64,000 nucleotides of DNA from NCBI RefSeq assembly GCF_000576555.1, contig NZ_CP007145.1, forward strand, positions 1,116,001-1,180,000. Reading direction: 5' to 3'. Under the pieces are notes generated by a model. The model saw only the letters and a program-made list of their open reading frames with translations, made no database searches and was not told the DNA's origin. The translations under genes were made by a program, and so were the position numbers. The DNA comes from Hymenobacter swuensis DY53 (GTDB lineage Bacteria > Bacteroidota > Bacteroidia > Cytophagales > Hymenobacteraceae). Shown here in pieces: positions 40,393 through 49,985 of the stretch (position 1 is the stretch's first letter; every line of letters starts with the position of its first letter).

Positions 40393-42183
40393 ATGTTTCA
40401 ATTAATTGCCGCCGGCCGCTTCCTGCTTTTTCTGTTCCTGAGTTTTTTCCTGTTGCTGCCCACCCCGGGCCGGGCGGCCGATGTGCCGCCCAAACGGGAG
40501 CTGCGCGGAGTCTGGATTGCTACCGTCGAGAATATCGACTGGCCCAGTAGCCGGGGCCTCACGCCCGAGCAGCAGCGCCGCGAGTACCGCCGCATGCTCG
40601 ATGAGCACCAGCAGAACGGCATCAACGCTGTATTTGTGCAGGTGCGGCCCGCTTCCGATGCTTTCTACCAGAGCAGCCTGGAACCCTGGAGCAAGTGGCT
40701 GACCGGCACGCAAGGCAAGGCTCCGGCCCCCTTCTACGACCCGCTGCCCTTTCTCATCGAAGAGGCCCACAACCGAGGCATGGAGTTTCACGCATGGTTC
40801 AACCCCTACCGGGCTACCATGGACACCGTGACGCGCCGCCTAGCCGCCAACCACCCCTACCGCAAGCACCCCGAGTGGTTTATCCGCTTCGCGGGCAAGT
40901 TGCTCTACAACCCCGGCCTGCCGGAAGTGCGCGCCTACATCAACCAGGTAATTCTGGATGTGGTGCGCCGCTACGACATCGACGGGGTGCATTTCGACGA
41001 CTACTTCTACCCGTATCCGGAGGCCAACCAGGTTATTCACGATGAGGACGCCTTTGCCCGCTTCAACCCCGATAACCTGCCGGTGGCGGCGTGGCGGCGG
41101 CAGAATGTGAACCTGCTCATCCGGGATTTGCACGACTCCATCCAGCACACCAAGCGGTGGGTGAAGTTTGGGATTTCGCCCTTTGGTGTGTGGCGCAATC
41201 AGACCTCCGACCCCAACGGCTCGGCCACTAAAGCCTTCCAGGGCTATGATGGCTTGTACGCCGACGCGCTGGAATGGACACGCCAGGGCTGGGTAGATTA
41301 CCTGTTGCCGCAGCTGTATTGGAGTACTGGTTTTCGAGTGGCGCAGTACCCGGTGCTGGTGGAGTGGTGGGCGCGCAATGCCAACGGCCGCCACATGTAC
41401 ATCGGGCACGGCGCGTACCGCATGCTGGAAAGTACCCGCGCCGACACCGTGTGGCGCAACCCGCGCGAGTTACCCCGGCAGGTGCGCTTCAACCGTACGT
41501 TCCCGGCCGAAGTCAATGGCAGCGTGTTTTTCAGCTCCCGCTCTCTGATGGCAAATGCTCTGCACACCACCGATTCGTTGCGGCTACACGAGTTCCGCTA
41601 CCCAGCTTTGGTGCCCACCATGCCCTGGCTTGATGCCGTGCCGCCTCGCCCGGCCCAGCAGCTCACCGTGGCTACCCAACTCACCGTAAACACGCTCACG
41701 TGGCAGTCCGGTCCCGCCGCTGCCGACGGCGACGAGGCCCGTTACTATGCCCTCTACCGCTTCGAAGAGGACCAGACGCCCAGCCCCGACGACCCGCGTA
41801 ATCTGCTGGCTATTGTGCGGCCCCAGGCCGGCCGCAAACTGCAGTTTCAGGATACCACGGCCCGTTTCGGCCGAAGCTACGCCTACTACCTCACCGCCTT
41901 TGACCGCCTGCACAATGAGAGCCGGCCCATTTCGGTGCGCACCAACGGCCGCCCCGCCGAAGTAATTGTGGCGCAGCAGGCCCCACCAGAGCCAACTCCC
42001 GCGCCGGTACCGGTGCCACAGCCCGCGCCAACTCCGGTGCCGCCAGTTGCCACCGCACCGGTGCCGTCAGCCCCGTCTCGCCCGGTGATTACGCGGCCGG
42101 CTGGTACGCCTACCAAAGTGAAGGTAAAAACCAAAACCAAGCGGCGCGGCGGCTTCTTCGAGCGGCTGTTTGGCGGCCGGTAG
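40393..42183 (+). CDS. GHL10 (DUF187, DigH-like) glycoside hydrolase with Pro-rich tail
   Basis: 596 residues, signal peptide about 1-28. The GHL10 barrel spans about 35-400: RELRGVWIATVENIDWPSS, AVFVQVRPASDAFY, FHAWFNPYRAT, IDGVHFDDYFYPYP, KFGISPFGVWRN and YLLPQLYWSTGF. A fibronectin III-like domain follows at about 425-530, then a Pro/Val-rich linker and a basic C-terminus (KRRGGFFERLFGGR). E. coli DigH of this family cleaves peptide-free peptidoglycan glycan strands, so a cell-wall role is likely. Transcribed after the VanX-type gene but separated by a repeat. Confidence 0.88.
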   Translation: MFQLIAAGRFLLFLFLSFFLLLPTPGRAADVPPKRELRGVWIATVENIDWPSSRGLTPEQQRREYRRMLDEHQQNGINAVFVQVRPASDAFYQSSLEPWSKWLTGTQGKAPAPFYDPLPFLIEEAHNRGMEFHAWFNPYRATMDTVTRRLAANHPYRKHPEWFIRFAGKLLYNPGLPEVRAYINQVILDVVRRYDIDGVHFDDYFYPYPEANQVIHDEDAFARFNPDNLPVAAWRRQNVNLLIRDLHDSIQHTKRWVKFGISPFGVWRNQTSDPNGSATKAFQGYDGLYADALEWTRQGWVDYLLPQLYWSTGFRVAQYPVLVEWWARNANGRHMYIGHGAYRMLESTRADTVWRNPRELPRQVRFNRTFPAEVNGSVFFSSRSLMANALHTTDSLRLHEFRYPALVPTMPWLDAVPPRPAQQLTVATQLTVNTLTWQSGPAAADGDEARYYALYRFEEDQTPSPDDPRNLLAIVRPQAGRKLQFQDTTARFGRSYAYYLTAFDRLHNESRPISVRTNGRPAEVIVAQQAPPEPTPAPVPVPQPAPTPVPPVATAPVPSAPSRPVITRPAGTPTKVKVKTKTKRRGGFFERLFGGR

Positions 42184-42205
42184 TTGTCGGGTTGGGGCCT
42201 GAACT

Positions 42206-42248
42206 CCCAACAAAAAAGGCCGCTCCATGAGCGGCCTTTTTTGTTGGG
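42206..42248. terminator. Bidirectional terminator between convergent genes
   Basis: Perfect 20-bp arms (42206-42225 and 42229-42248) with a CAT loop and A6/T6 within the arms, between the GHL10 gene and the SusD-adjacent lipoprotein gene. Confidence 0.93.
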
Positions 42249-42261
42249 ACGAAGAGGTGAG

Positions 42262-43524
42262 CTACAACGTGCGGTATTCGAACTTAACGCGGCCGGTGGA
42301 ACCGGCAGTGCTGGGTTTCACGCCGGTGATGCGCAGGAGCATCATCTCGCCGGTACCGCGTACCCGCACGGCGTACACGTCGTTCAGGGCCACGGCGCCT
42401 AGGTCGGCAGAGGTAGTGTTCTGGAACAGCAGGGTGCCTACCGCGTTGGCCGTGGCCGTGTTATAGTAGCCGGTAGCCACGGTGGCGGCCGGCAACTTGT
42501 AGTAGCGGGTGGTATTGGCCGCGCTCAGCGAAACCGCTCCGCCCGAAATATTACTTATCAGCAAATCCTTGGCCGTGACTGGGTTGGCGGCGGGCTCGTT
42601 GAGGCCGGTTTTTAGGTTGAAGGCCAGCGAATCGGGGGAGGAGTTGGGGCCGAAGCTGACGCGGCCGGTTTTCAGGCCCGTGAAGCTGGTGGGGGCAGCT
42701 ACGGCCAGTGGGGCGGAAGTTAGGGCCGTTACCTGCGTCTGGGAGTAGGCATAAAATACGAAGCGGATGGTTTTACCGGCCTGTCCGGCTGGCACGCGTA
42801 CATCAACGGTGCGGTTAGTAGCAATGCCGTTAGACGGGGCCGCTACCACGCCCAACCGGAACGATTTGCCCGCGTCATCCACGTAGCCGTAGGCCAGGCT
42901 GTCCACGTTTTTGTACAGCGTAGAAGTGGTAGTGGCCGGCGGCGTAGGCAACACACCTACGCCGCCCTCGTTGATAACCAGTGCGTAGCCGATAATATCT
43001 CCGGCGGCCTGGGCAGTGGCGCTGAGGCCGTTGCGGTAGGTAGCCGGCGTAGCGCCGAATTTGAGTGTAACCGGCGCGGCCACGTTGTAGGTGAAGCGGC
43101 GCAGGCTACGGCTGCCGTTGGCGAAGGTGAGCGTCACATCCACCCGCACCGGGGTTTTATTGGCCAGATTCGCCGGGACGGTGTACGCCAGCTGCTGCAC
43201 CAGCGTCTGGGAAGGCGCATTGTACACGCCCGCTGCCGGGAAGGTACCCACTACGGCCGAGTCCTGCCGGTTAATTACCTGAAAAATGCTGATCTCCTGC
43301 AGGTTGTCGTTGGCGTTGTAGGGCACCGCCAGCAGTACCCGCTCCCCGGCGGCGTACTTGGTGGCGCCGGTGGTAACAATGGTGGTGAAACCGGTTTCAC
43401 CTACCACGTTGTAAGTGTCATCGAAGGGTTCTTTCTCGCAGCCGGTGGAAACTAGGCCCACCAGGGCCAGCAGAACTGCCGGCAGCACACGCTGCCAGCG
43501 GGATAAAGCAGAAATTATCGTCAT
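42262..43524 (-). CDS. Lipoprotein encoded after SusC/SusD (SusE-like position)
   Basis: 420 residues with a lipoprotein signal (lipobox VSTGC, Cys at 29, then EKEPFDDTYN). The body consists of beta-rich domains (FTTIVTTGATKYAAGERVLLAVPYN; VRVDVTLTFANGSRSLRRF), with a C-terminal part about residues 285-420. Recognised by position rather than sequence as the accessory surface lipoprotein of a Sus-type uptake system. It would sit on the outer membrane and bind ligand. Last gene of the operon, 32 bp after SusD. Confidence 0.75.
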   Translation of the reverse strand: MTIISALSRWQRVLPAVLLALVGLVSTGCEKEPFDDTYNVVGETGFTTIVTTGATKYAAGERVLLAVPYNANDNLQEISIFQVINRQDSAVVGTFPAAGVYNAPSQTLVQQLAYTVPANLANKTPVRVDVTLTFANGSRSLRRFTYNVAAPVTLKFGATPATYRNGLSATAQAAGDIIGYALVINEGGVGVLPTPPATTTSTLYKNVDSLAYGYVDDAGKSFRLGVVAAPSNGIATNRTVDVRVPAGQAGKTIRFVFYAYSQTQVTALTSAPLAVAAPTSFTGLKTGRVSFGPNSSPDSLAFNLKTGLNEPAANPVTAKDLLISNISGGAVSLSAANTTRYYKLPAATVATGYYNTATANAVGTLLFQNTTSADLGAVALNDVYAVRVRGTGEMMLLRITGVKPSTAGSTGRVKFEYRTL

Positions 43525-43556
43525 GGGTCAGAAGAGCTAAAGCAGAGAGGATACAA

Positions 43557-45122
43557 TCAGGGCCGGTCCCACCACAGGGGCTTGCCCACGTAGTCATCAT
43601 TGGACGTGGCCCCGGCTTCGCTGAACAGCTTGGCAATGGCCTGCGGGTTGTAGAGCACTTCTGTTGCGCCGGGCAACATGCGGCGCGGCCACCGGTCTTT
43701 CAGGTCGGGCTTGGCGGCCAGGGTGCTGTTGGCGTTGTTCGGGTACTTCAGGTTGGGATAAATGGTCTGGTCGAAATCGAAGCGGCGCAGGTCCGACCAC
43801 GACTCCGGATTGAGGAACATGGCAATGTATTTCTGCTCCATAATGCGCTTGAGCGACAGTTCGCCCTCGTTCTGGGCCACTGCCGCGCTGGCCAGGTAGC
43901 TGTCAATCTGGGCCTGCGAAATGAGCGGAAACGTAACCGGCGGCAGCGCATTGGAGCCGCCCCCGCCTATCTTCTGCATGTGGGCCCGAATGCCGGCCCG
44001 ATAGGCCGTAAGGGCACGCCCCAGGTTGCCGGCCCGGAAGGCCGCCTCCGCCTCAATGAACTTCAGCTCGTGGAAGGTGAGTACCTCAAAATAGCCCAGG
44101 TCGCGGGCGTACCAGGAGCTGTAGAAGTCGGTGTAGCCGTTCACGATGTTGGCAGTGCTGGCCTGCGCTACACCGGGGTCGTTGCCGGTGCTGGTGGCCG
44201 TGGCCATTACCGTCAGGCGCGGGTCAGCCACGCCGGGGTAGGCGGCACTGCCCACGTTGCCATTCAGGTACCGGATGATGTTGCCGGAAAAGGTAGCCGT
44301 GGCGTAGTTGTTGCGCGTGGTCCCGAAGATGTTGGTGGTACTGGCCAGTGGGGCTACCGCCGTCTGGTACTGCAACTGTGCGTCGTCGGCCGAGCCGGTC
44401 ATGCTCTGGTCGATAAGCGTCAGAATCTGCTGCGGATTGTAGGTGCTTTTTTTGGTGAGGTGGTTGAGTTGCCGGGCCTTGAGGCCGTTGGCAAACCGGA
44501 TCCACTTCTGCACATCCCCCCGGAACAGAATGTCGCCCGAAATACTGGGCGAGGTAATATACAGCGGCCGGAAGTTTTCGGCGGCCGGCTTCTGCATCAG
44601 CGCAATACCTTCGTCACACAGCGTCAGAATAGTCTGGTAAATGCTTTCCTGCGAGTCATACTGCGGGGTGTAGTTCTGCGCGCCCTTAAAGGCATCGGTG
44701 TACGGAATGTCGCCCAGCATATCCGTGGCATGCGCCAGGTCCATGGCCATCAGAATTTTACCGGCCCCCACGTAATGCGGCGAGCCTTCCTGCTCCGCTG
44801 CCGCCGACATGGTGGGAATATTGCCGGCGGAGTAGAAGTAGGTATAGTTGAAGGTATTGGTGCTGTTTCCGTTGGTCAGGTTGTACTGGTCGGTGCTGCT
44901 GGCCGGGGTTTTGCGCACCGTGTACTGGCTCAGGTAGGTGGTAGTAAGGGCCGTAAACATCTGCGTCTGGATGCCCTGCGAAATAATGCCGGGCAGCAGG
45001 AAGTTCGGGGTGGAGGTAATGGGGTTGTTGGGGTCGGTATTCACGTCCAGGAAACTTTCACAGGAGCTGAGTACCGCCCCTCCTCCCAGCGTAAGACCCA
45101 GTAGGAGAAGGTATTTTTTCAT
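43557..45122 (-). CDS. SusD/RagB-family nutrient-binding lipoprotein
   Basis: 521 residues. Lipoprotein signal with Cys in VLSSCESFLDVNTDPN. Features of the SusD-like_2 group: NNPITSTPNFLLPGIIS near the N-terminus, helical TPR-like regions (AHATDMLGDIPYTDAF, IYQTILTLCDEGIALM), and the C-terminal SLKRIMEQKYIAMFLNPESWSDLRRFDF. Outer-membrane surface partner of the SusC porin encoded just upstream (108-bp gap). Substrate is unknown and no glycan-degrading gene is in the operon itself. Confidence 0.93.
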   Translation of the reverse strand: MKKYLLLLGLTLGGGAVLSSCESFLDVNTDPNNPITSTPNFLLPGIISQGIQTQMFTALTTTYLSQYTVRKTPASSTDQYNLTNGNSTNTFNYTYFYSAGNIPTMSAAAEQEGSPHYVGAGKILMAMDLAHATDMLGDIPYTDAFKGAQNYTPQYDSQESIYQTILTLCDEGIALMQKPAAENFRPLYITSPSISGDILFRGDVQKWIRFANGLKARQLNHLTKKSTYNPQQILTLIDQSMTGSADDAQLQYQTAVAPLASTTNIFGTTRNNYATATFSGNIIRYLNGNVGSAAYPGVADPRLTVMATATSTGNDPGVAQASTANIVNGYTDFYSSWYARDLGYFEVLTFHELKFIEAEAAFRAGNLGRALTAYRAGIRAHMQKIGGGGSNALPPVTFPLISQAQIDSYLASAAVAQNEGELSLKRIMEQKYIAMFLNPESWSDLRRFDFDQTIYPNLKYPNNANSTLAAKPDLKDRWPRRMLPGATEVLYNPQAIAKLFSEAGATSNDDYVGKPLWWDRP

Positions 45123-45149
45123 TGATTGAAATGCTTGACTATTAATTTA

Positions 45150-45230
45150 TTGGATGGTACAATGGCTGTTCGGCAGGGCGCGAAACAGTGTTCCTGTCCG
45201 CCCCGCTGTTGAAGCAGAGCAGCCATCCAA
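45150..45230 (-). promoter_or_regulatory. Inverted repeat in the SusC-SusD gap
   Basis: TTGGATGG (45150-45157) pairs with CCATCCAA (45223-45230), and ATGGCTG (45162-45168) pairs with CAGCCAT (45220-45226); the two pairings are mutually exclusive. It could be an RNA structure that sets the SusC:SusD ratio. No T-run. Confidence 0.35.
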
Positions 45231-48200
45231 TTAGAAATTCACGCGCAGGCTCATATCCATGCCCCGGGTGCCGGGGATGCTGCCGTAATCGAAGCCGCCG
45301 GAGCCACCGCCGCGTACCCCCGCGCCGGCCGCGGCCGTTTCGGGGTCTACGCCGCTGTATTTGGTGAACAGCAGCAGGTTACGGCCCGTTACCGCTACCT
45401 CCACTCCGCGCACGGAAGTGGAGTTCACAAACAGCTTGCCGGGCAGGCGGTAGGTGAGGGTAGCATAGCGCAGGCGCGACCAGGACCCATCCTCAATGTA
45501 GGGCGTGCCAATCACGCCCAGAATGTTCTGGTAGTAGGTCTGGTTGAGTTCTACCTGCCGGGTGTTGGGCACAAAGGAGCCATCGGCCTGCCGTACTACC
45601 CCCTCAAACACTACCTGCTTGTAGCGGTCCAGCGTCCGTTCGCTCAGGCCGGTGCGGGTAGCCAGCCAGTCGTTGCCATTGACCACCATTCCACCTTTGC
45701 GGAAGTCCCAGAGGAAATTCAGCGAAAGGCCTTTATAAGTGAGGGTATTGGTTACCTGCACCGTGTAGTCGGGGGCGCGGTTGCCGGCGTAGATAAAGGT
45801 GCTGGTGTTCACTAGCGGGTAGCCGGTGGTGGGGCTGATAAGAATCTGGCCATCAGGGCTGCGCTGGTAGTCCAGGGCACTGATGGAGGAAATCGGCTTA
45901 CCGGGAAATGCGCCGCCCCGGGCCACGTCAATCACCCAGGCATCCGACTGATACACTTCCGTCAGGAACCCGGGGAGCTTGGTGGCCTTGTTGCGGTTGG
46001 CGTAGAAGTTGGCCACCACATCCCAGGTAAACCCGTTGCTGTTTTGCACCGGAGTGCCGCGCAGCGCTATTTCCAGCCCTTTGTTCTCTACCGAGCCGCC
46101 GTTGATGTACTGCAGAATAAAGCCGGTTGCCTGGCTCACGCGGGGCGCAATCAGCTGGTCGCGGGTAACCTGCTGGTACACGTTGGCCTCGAGTCCCAGG
46201 CGGTTGCGCAGAAACTGCAGATCAACGCCCACCTCATAGGCGCGGGTGCGCTCAGGCACCAGCAAACGGTTCGAGCCGAAGAAGCCGTTGCGGAAGCCGC
46301 CCCCGATGTACGTGGCCTGGGCCAGCGGCGAATCGACGCGGTACGGGCCGGTATCCTTGCCCACTTCGGAAATCGAGCCCCGGATTTTCCCGTAGTTCAG
46401 CCACGGGTTCTGGTCGAGGCCCAGCAGTTTGGTAAACTGCCAGCCCGCCGAGGCGGAGCCGTAGGCAAAGGCCTTTCCGAAGTTCTTGTTTTCATCGGGC
46501 CGGGGCAGGGTAGAGGACTGGTCGAGGCGGCCGTTCAGCTCCAGGTTCACCTGGCCCAGCAGGTTCACCCCAATCCGGGCAAAGTTGCCAATCAGCCGCC
46601 GCTCAGTATTGGTGATGAGTGTGTTACGGTTGACGGTGTTGTTGATGGATGGTACGGCCGGGTTGGGATTCTGAAAAATCAGTCCGATGTTATCGGTTAC
46701 CTCGCTGCGACTCATTTCAATGGTGTTGCCCAGCACCACAAAGCCGCCCAGATTCTCGTTGAAATCGTGCTTGAGCGTCAGCAGGAAGTTGGAATTGAGC
46801 AGACGGTTGAGGCTGACGGTTTCGGCTAGGCCGCCATCCTGGTTGGCCGTGAGCGAAGTGCCGACTGCTCGTACGGAGCGGTCCTTCTGCACGTAGAAAT
46901 CGGTGCCCAGGTTGTAGCTGACCGCCAGCCACTTGTAGAGGTCCAGCGTCGTCTGCACGTTGCCGATGAAGCGGTTGGTACGCGTCGTCTGGGGGTTGCG
47001 GTACACCGTGAAGTACGGGTTGTCGGCGTCGGTGGCGGCGGTGGCAGCCCCCAGCAGGCGGCGGCGGGTGCCATCGGGGTTCAGGTACACGCGAGCGTCA
47101 TCGTTCTGGGGCCAGCTCAGCAGGCTCACCAAATAGCCGCCGCTGCCCCCAAACAGGCCGGGGCCCTGCAGTGGGTTGCGGCCGCCGGTATTCATGTACT
47201 GCGCCGAACCCGTTACCGAGAGCTTCTCCGTCATTCTGGAAGTGCCGGCCAGCCGCAGCGTGGTCTTGTCATACAGGCTGGTAGGAGCCACGCCGCTCAC
47301 ATCATTGCGCGAGCCGGTAAACAGGAAGGTATTGCGCTCAGAACCACCCGAAATGGTGAGGTAATGCTGCCAGGCGCTGCCCGCCTGAAAGAAATTGCCC
47401 AGGTTGTCGTACACCGTTTCGCCATCCTGAAAGCGCGGCCCCCAGGAGTTGCGCGTGCCCGCATCAAACAGGCCCAGGTTGCCCTGCTTGTACTGGTCCT
47501 GCACTTTGGGCAGGCGGCTCACCTCATCCACCGAAAACTGCGTGCGGTAGTTGATGGTAGCCCGGCCGGCCGCGCCTTTTTTCGTGGTGATGATAACGGC
47601 ACCATTGGCAGCCTGCAGACCGTAAATAGCTGCTGCTGCGGGGCCTTTCAGCACCGTCATGCTTTCAATATCCTCGGGGTTCAGGTCGCCGGCGCGGTTC
47701 TGGTTGGCGGTGGAGCGCCCCAGCAACCCGTTGAAGCCGGAGCCGCCGCCGGGCGCCGTACTCTCCACAAAGGAGTTGTTGCTCATGATGATACCATCAA
47801 TCACAAACAGCGGCTGGTTGTTGCCATCGAGCGAGTTGCCGCCCCGGATTACGATGGACGCGCCCTCGCCGGGAGCCCCACCCGAAGACGTAATGCTGAC
47901 CCCCGCAACTTTGCCCTGCAAGGCATTCACAATATTGGTCTGGCGAGTTTCGACCAGTTCCGAGCCCTTCACTTGGGGGGCGCTATAGTTCAGCTCCTGT
48001 CGCTCCTGCTTAATGCCATAGCCGGTTACAACTACTTCATTCAGGCTTTTGGCATCGGGCGCCAGACTGATGTTGGCCGTAGTGGCGCTGCCCACGCGGT
48101 ACTCCTGCGTGTTATAGCCAATGAAGCTGAATACCAGGGTGCTGCCGAAAGGCACGTTGGGCAGGGTGTAGCTGCCATCCACGCCGGTTTGGGTACCGAT

Positions 48201-48362
48201 AGTGGTACCTTTCACCAGCACGTTCACGCCGGGTATCGGCTGCTGGTCGTTAGTGCCGGTTACCACGCCCTGCATGGTACTGGCAGTTTGCTGGGCCCAC
48301 ACGGAGGGCGTAGCCAGCATCAGCCCCAGAGCCAATGGGGATGACCATAAACGTTTTTTCAT
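45231..48362 (-). CDS. SusC/RagA-family TonB-dependent outer membrane receptor
   Basis: 1043 residues from the ATG at 48362, preceded by a possible TTG two codons upstream. Signal peptide to SVWAQ. A carboxypeptidase-D-like regulatory domain is at about 28-115 (GVNVLVKGTTIGTQTGVDGSYTL, EVVVTGYG). The plug domain spans about 115-235 (IVNALQGKVAGVSI, QPLFVIDGIIM, DIESMTVLKGPAAAAIYG, NGAVIITTKKG). A 22-strand barrel follows, ending GMDMSLRVNF. It imports ligands across the outer membrane using TonB. First gene of the SusC-SusD-lipoprotein operon, with a long leader and a -7 box at 48602-48609. Confidence 0.95.
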   Translation of the reverse strand: MKKRLWSSPLALGLMLATPSVWAQQTASTMQGVVTGTNDQQPIPGVNVLVKGTTIGTQTGVDGSYTLPNVPFGSTLVFSFIGYNTQEYRVGSATTANISLAPDAKSLNEVVVTGYGIKQERQELNYSAPQVKGSELVETRQTNIVNALQGKVAGVSITSSGGAPGEGASIVIRGGNSLDGNNQPLFVIDGIIMSNNSFVESTAPGGGSGFNGLLGRSTANQNRAGDLNPEDIESMTVLKGPAAAAIYGLQAANGAVIITTKKGAAGRATINYRTQFSVDEVSRLPKVQDQYKQGNLGLFDAGTRNSWGPRFQDGETVYDNLGNFFQAGSAWQHYLTISGGSERNTFLFTGSRNDVSGVAPTSLYDKTTLRLAGTSRMTEKLSVTGSAQYMNTGGRNPLQGPGLFGGSGGYLVSLLSWPQNDDARVYLNPDGTRRRLLGAATAATDADNPYFTVYRNPQTTRTNRFIGNVQTTLDLYKWLAVSYNLGTDFYVQKDRSVRAVGTSLTANQDGGLAETVSLNRLLNSNFLLTLKHDFNENLGGFVVLGNTIEMSRSEVTDNIGLIFQNPNPAVPSINNTVNRNTLITNTERRLIGNFARIGVNLLGQVNLELNGRLDQSSTLPRPDENKNFGKAFAYGSASAGWQFTKLLGLDQNPWLNYGKIRGSISEVGKDTGPYRVDSPLAQATYIGGGFRNGFFGSNRLLVPERTRAYEVGVDLQFLRNRLGLEANVYQQVTRDQLIAPRVSQATGFILQYINGGSVENKGLEIALRGTPVQNSNGFTWDVVANFYANRNKATKLPGFLTEVYQSDAWVIDVARGGAFPGKPISSISALDYQRSPDGQILISPTTGYPLVNTSTFIYAGNRAPDYTVQVTNTLTYKGLSLNFLWDFRKGGMVVNGNDWLATRTGLSERTLDRYKQVVFEGVVRQADGSFVPNTRQVELNQTYYQNILGVIGTPYIEDGSWSRLRYATLTYRLPGKLFVNSTSVRGVEVAVTGRNLLLFTKYSGVDPETAAAGAGVRGGGSGGFDYGSIPGTRGMDMSLRVNF

Positions 48363-48764
48363 ACGCAATAGAGAGTGAGAGAGGAAGAAAGGAAAACGAG
48401 GGCCGGGCGACAGCTGAGAGAGTGCGCACCAGTTGGACTATGGCAGGATATCGGGAACCGGGCGGGAGCTGGCCGGACAAGAAGGCTACCCGGCCAGGTA
48501 GCAGCCGGGGGAGCAGGGCAGGAGGTGGGAACGGGTAAGGGAAGAGCGGAACGGGCGGAAAAGAGAGGCGAATCGGGACAATTCAGCTAAAACTACCATT
48601 TCAAACCTAGCGAAACAACTATATATGGTATTTTTTGAAGGTAAGATTAGGTTTTGTATCTGATGCTCCACTGGTTGTTTTCGGTGGCTCCGCGCCAGTG
48701 CGTAGTGAAATGCGAGGAGTAATGCATCTTGCCAATTGCATCTATCCACTTTGCCCCGCTCTGT
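48363..48764. promoter_or_regulatory. Divergent SusC / acyltransferase intergenic region
   Basis: 402 bp. On the minus strand TAGGTTTG (48602-48609) is an exact -7 consensus match, giving SusC a leader of roughly 235 nt that is purine-rich on the plus strand (48365-48580) and has no convincing gene. 48610-48660 is AT-rich. No clear exact box for the plus-strand gene; CACTTTG lies at 48748-48754. Confidence 0.5.
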
Positions 48765-49943
48765 ATGCAAACCACTATCCAGGCCGCCCAGAACACCACC
48801 GGAGCCACGCCGCTGGCCGAAGCCTCGCAGCCCGGCCGCCTTCAGTCACTCGACGTATTTCGGGGCCTTACCGTCATGGCCATGATTCTGGTGAACAACC
48901 CCGGCGACTGGGGCCACATCTACGCGCCGCTGGAGCACGCGCACTGGCACGGCTGTACGCCCACCGACCTGATCTTTCCCTTCTTCCTGTTCATTGTAGG
49001 CGTGAGCATCACGTATGCGCTGGATGGCACCCGGCAGCAGCCCGCTACGCACAGGCGTACCATGCTGCGGGTGCTGAAACGGGCGGCCATTCTGTTCGGG
49101 TTGGGGTTATTCTCGGCCCTGTTTCCGAAGTTTGATTTCAGCACGGTACGGATTCCGGGCGTGCTGGCGCGTATTGCGGTGGTGTTTCTGGTGTGCGGCA
49201 TTGTATTCCTGAAAACCAGCCGCCGCCAGCAGGTGGGGCTGCTGGCCTTCGTGCTGATTTTCTACAACGTGCTGCTGCAGCTGGTACCGGTGCCCGGCTA
49301 CGGCCCCGCCAACTTGGAAGCCGGCACCAACCTCGGGGCTTGGCTCGACCGCACGGTGCTCGGCGAAGCCCACCTCTGGAAGCAAAGCCGCACCTGGGAC
49401 CCCGAGGGCCTGCTCAGCACGCTACCGGCCATTGGTACCGGGCTGCTGGGGCTGCTGGCGGGCCAGTGGCTGCGTCGCCGGGAAGTGGAGCCGGCCACGC
49501 GGGTGGCCTGGCTGTTTGTAGGCGCCGTGGGCTGCGTGCTGGCGGGCCTGGTCTGGAACGGGTGGTTTTCCATCAATAAGGCTCTTTGGACCAGTTCCTA
49601 CGTGCTGTATACCGGCGGCCTGGCCCTGGCCACGCTGGCGGGGCTATACTGGCTGGTAGATGTGCAGCACTACCGGCGCTGGACGCTGGTCCCGCTGGTG
49701 TTCGGGGTGAATGCCATTACCGCCTTTTTCCTCTCCGGGCTCATTCCGCGCTTGCTGAACATGGTGCAGGTGCCTGGGATTACCGGTGAGAAAGTGGGCC
49801 TGCGCACCTGGCTCTATGACACGCTGTTTGTGCCGTATTTCAGCCCGGTAAACGCTTCCCTGGCCGGGGCTGTTACGTGCGTCCTCATCTGGCTGGCAGT
49901 GCTCTGGCTAATGTACCGCCGTAACATCATCATCAAGGTCTGA
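48765..49943 (+). CDS. NagX-like (DUF5009/HGSNAT-type) membrane acyltransferase 1
   Basis: 392 residues from the ATG at 48765. Ten or so membrane helices. Family markers: RLQSLDVFRGLTVMAMILVNNPG at the first helix, HAHWHGCTPTDLIFPFFLFIVG, TLPAIGTGLLGLLAGQWL, and NGWFSINKALWTSSYVLYTGG. Relatives include the human lysosomal HGSNAT and bacterial NagX. They are proposed to transfer acetyl groups to glucosamine-type sugars across the membrane using cytosolic acetyl-CoA, with the conserved His in the HxxWHG segment. Divergent from SusC and followed by a paralogue, which suggests that the Sus system brings in an amino-sugar-containing ligand (inference). Confidence 0.85.
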   Translation: MQTTIQAAQNTTGATPLAEASQPGRLQSLDVFRGLTVMAMILVNNPGDWGHIYAPLEHAHWHGCTPTDLIFPFFLFIVGVSITYALDGTRQQPATHRRTMLRVLKRAAILFGLGLFSALFPKFDFSTVRIPGVLARIAVVFLVCGIVFLKTSRRQQVGLLAFVLIFYNVLLQLVPVPGYGPANLEAGTNLGAWLDRTVLGEAHLWKQSRTWDPEGLLSTLPAIGTGLLGLLAGQWLRRREVEPATRVAWLFVGAVGCVLAGLVWNGWFSINKALWTSSYVLYTGGLALATLAGLYWLVDVQHYRRWTLVPLVFGVNAITAFFLSGLIPRLLNMVQVPGITGEKVGLRTWLYDTLFVPYFSPVNASLAGAVTCVLIWLAVLWLMYRRNIIIKV

Positions 49944-49985
49944 CCGTTCCCGTGGCGCTGTATTGTCCATCGATTACTCTGCCTT

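Noticed and set aside
43980..45104. Plus-strand 374-codon frame over the SusD gene
   Set aside because: Antisense shadow of a clear SusD lipoprotein gene; no motif.
48363..48770. Small minus-strand frames in the SusC leader
   Set aside because: Low-complexity products, no start context, and they overlap the SusC promoter box.
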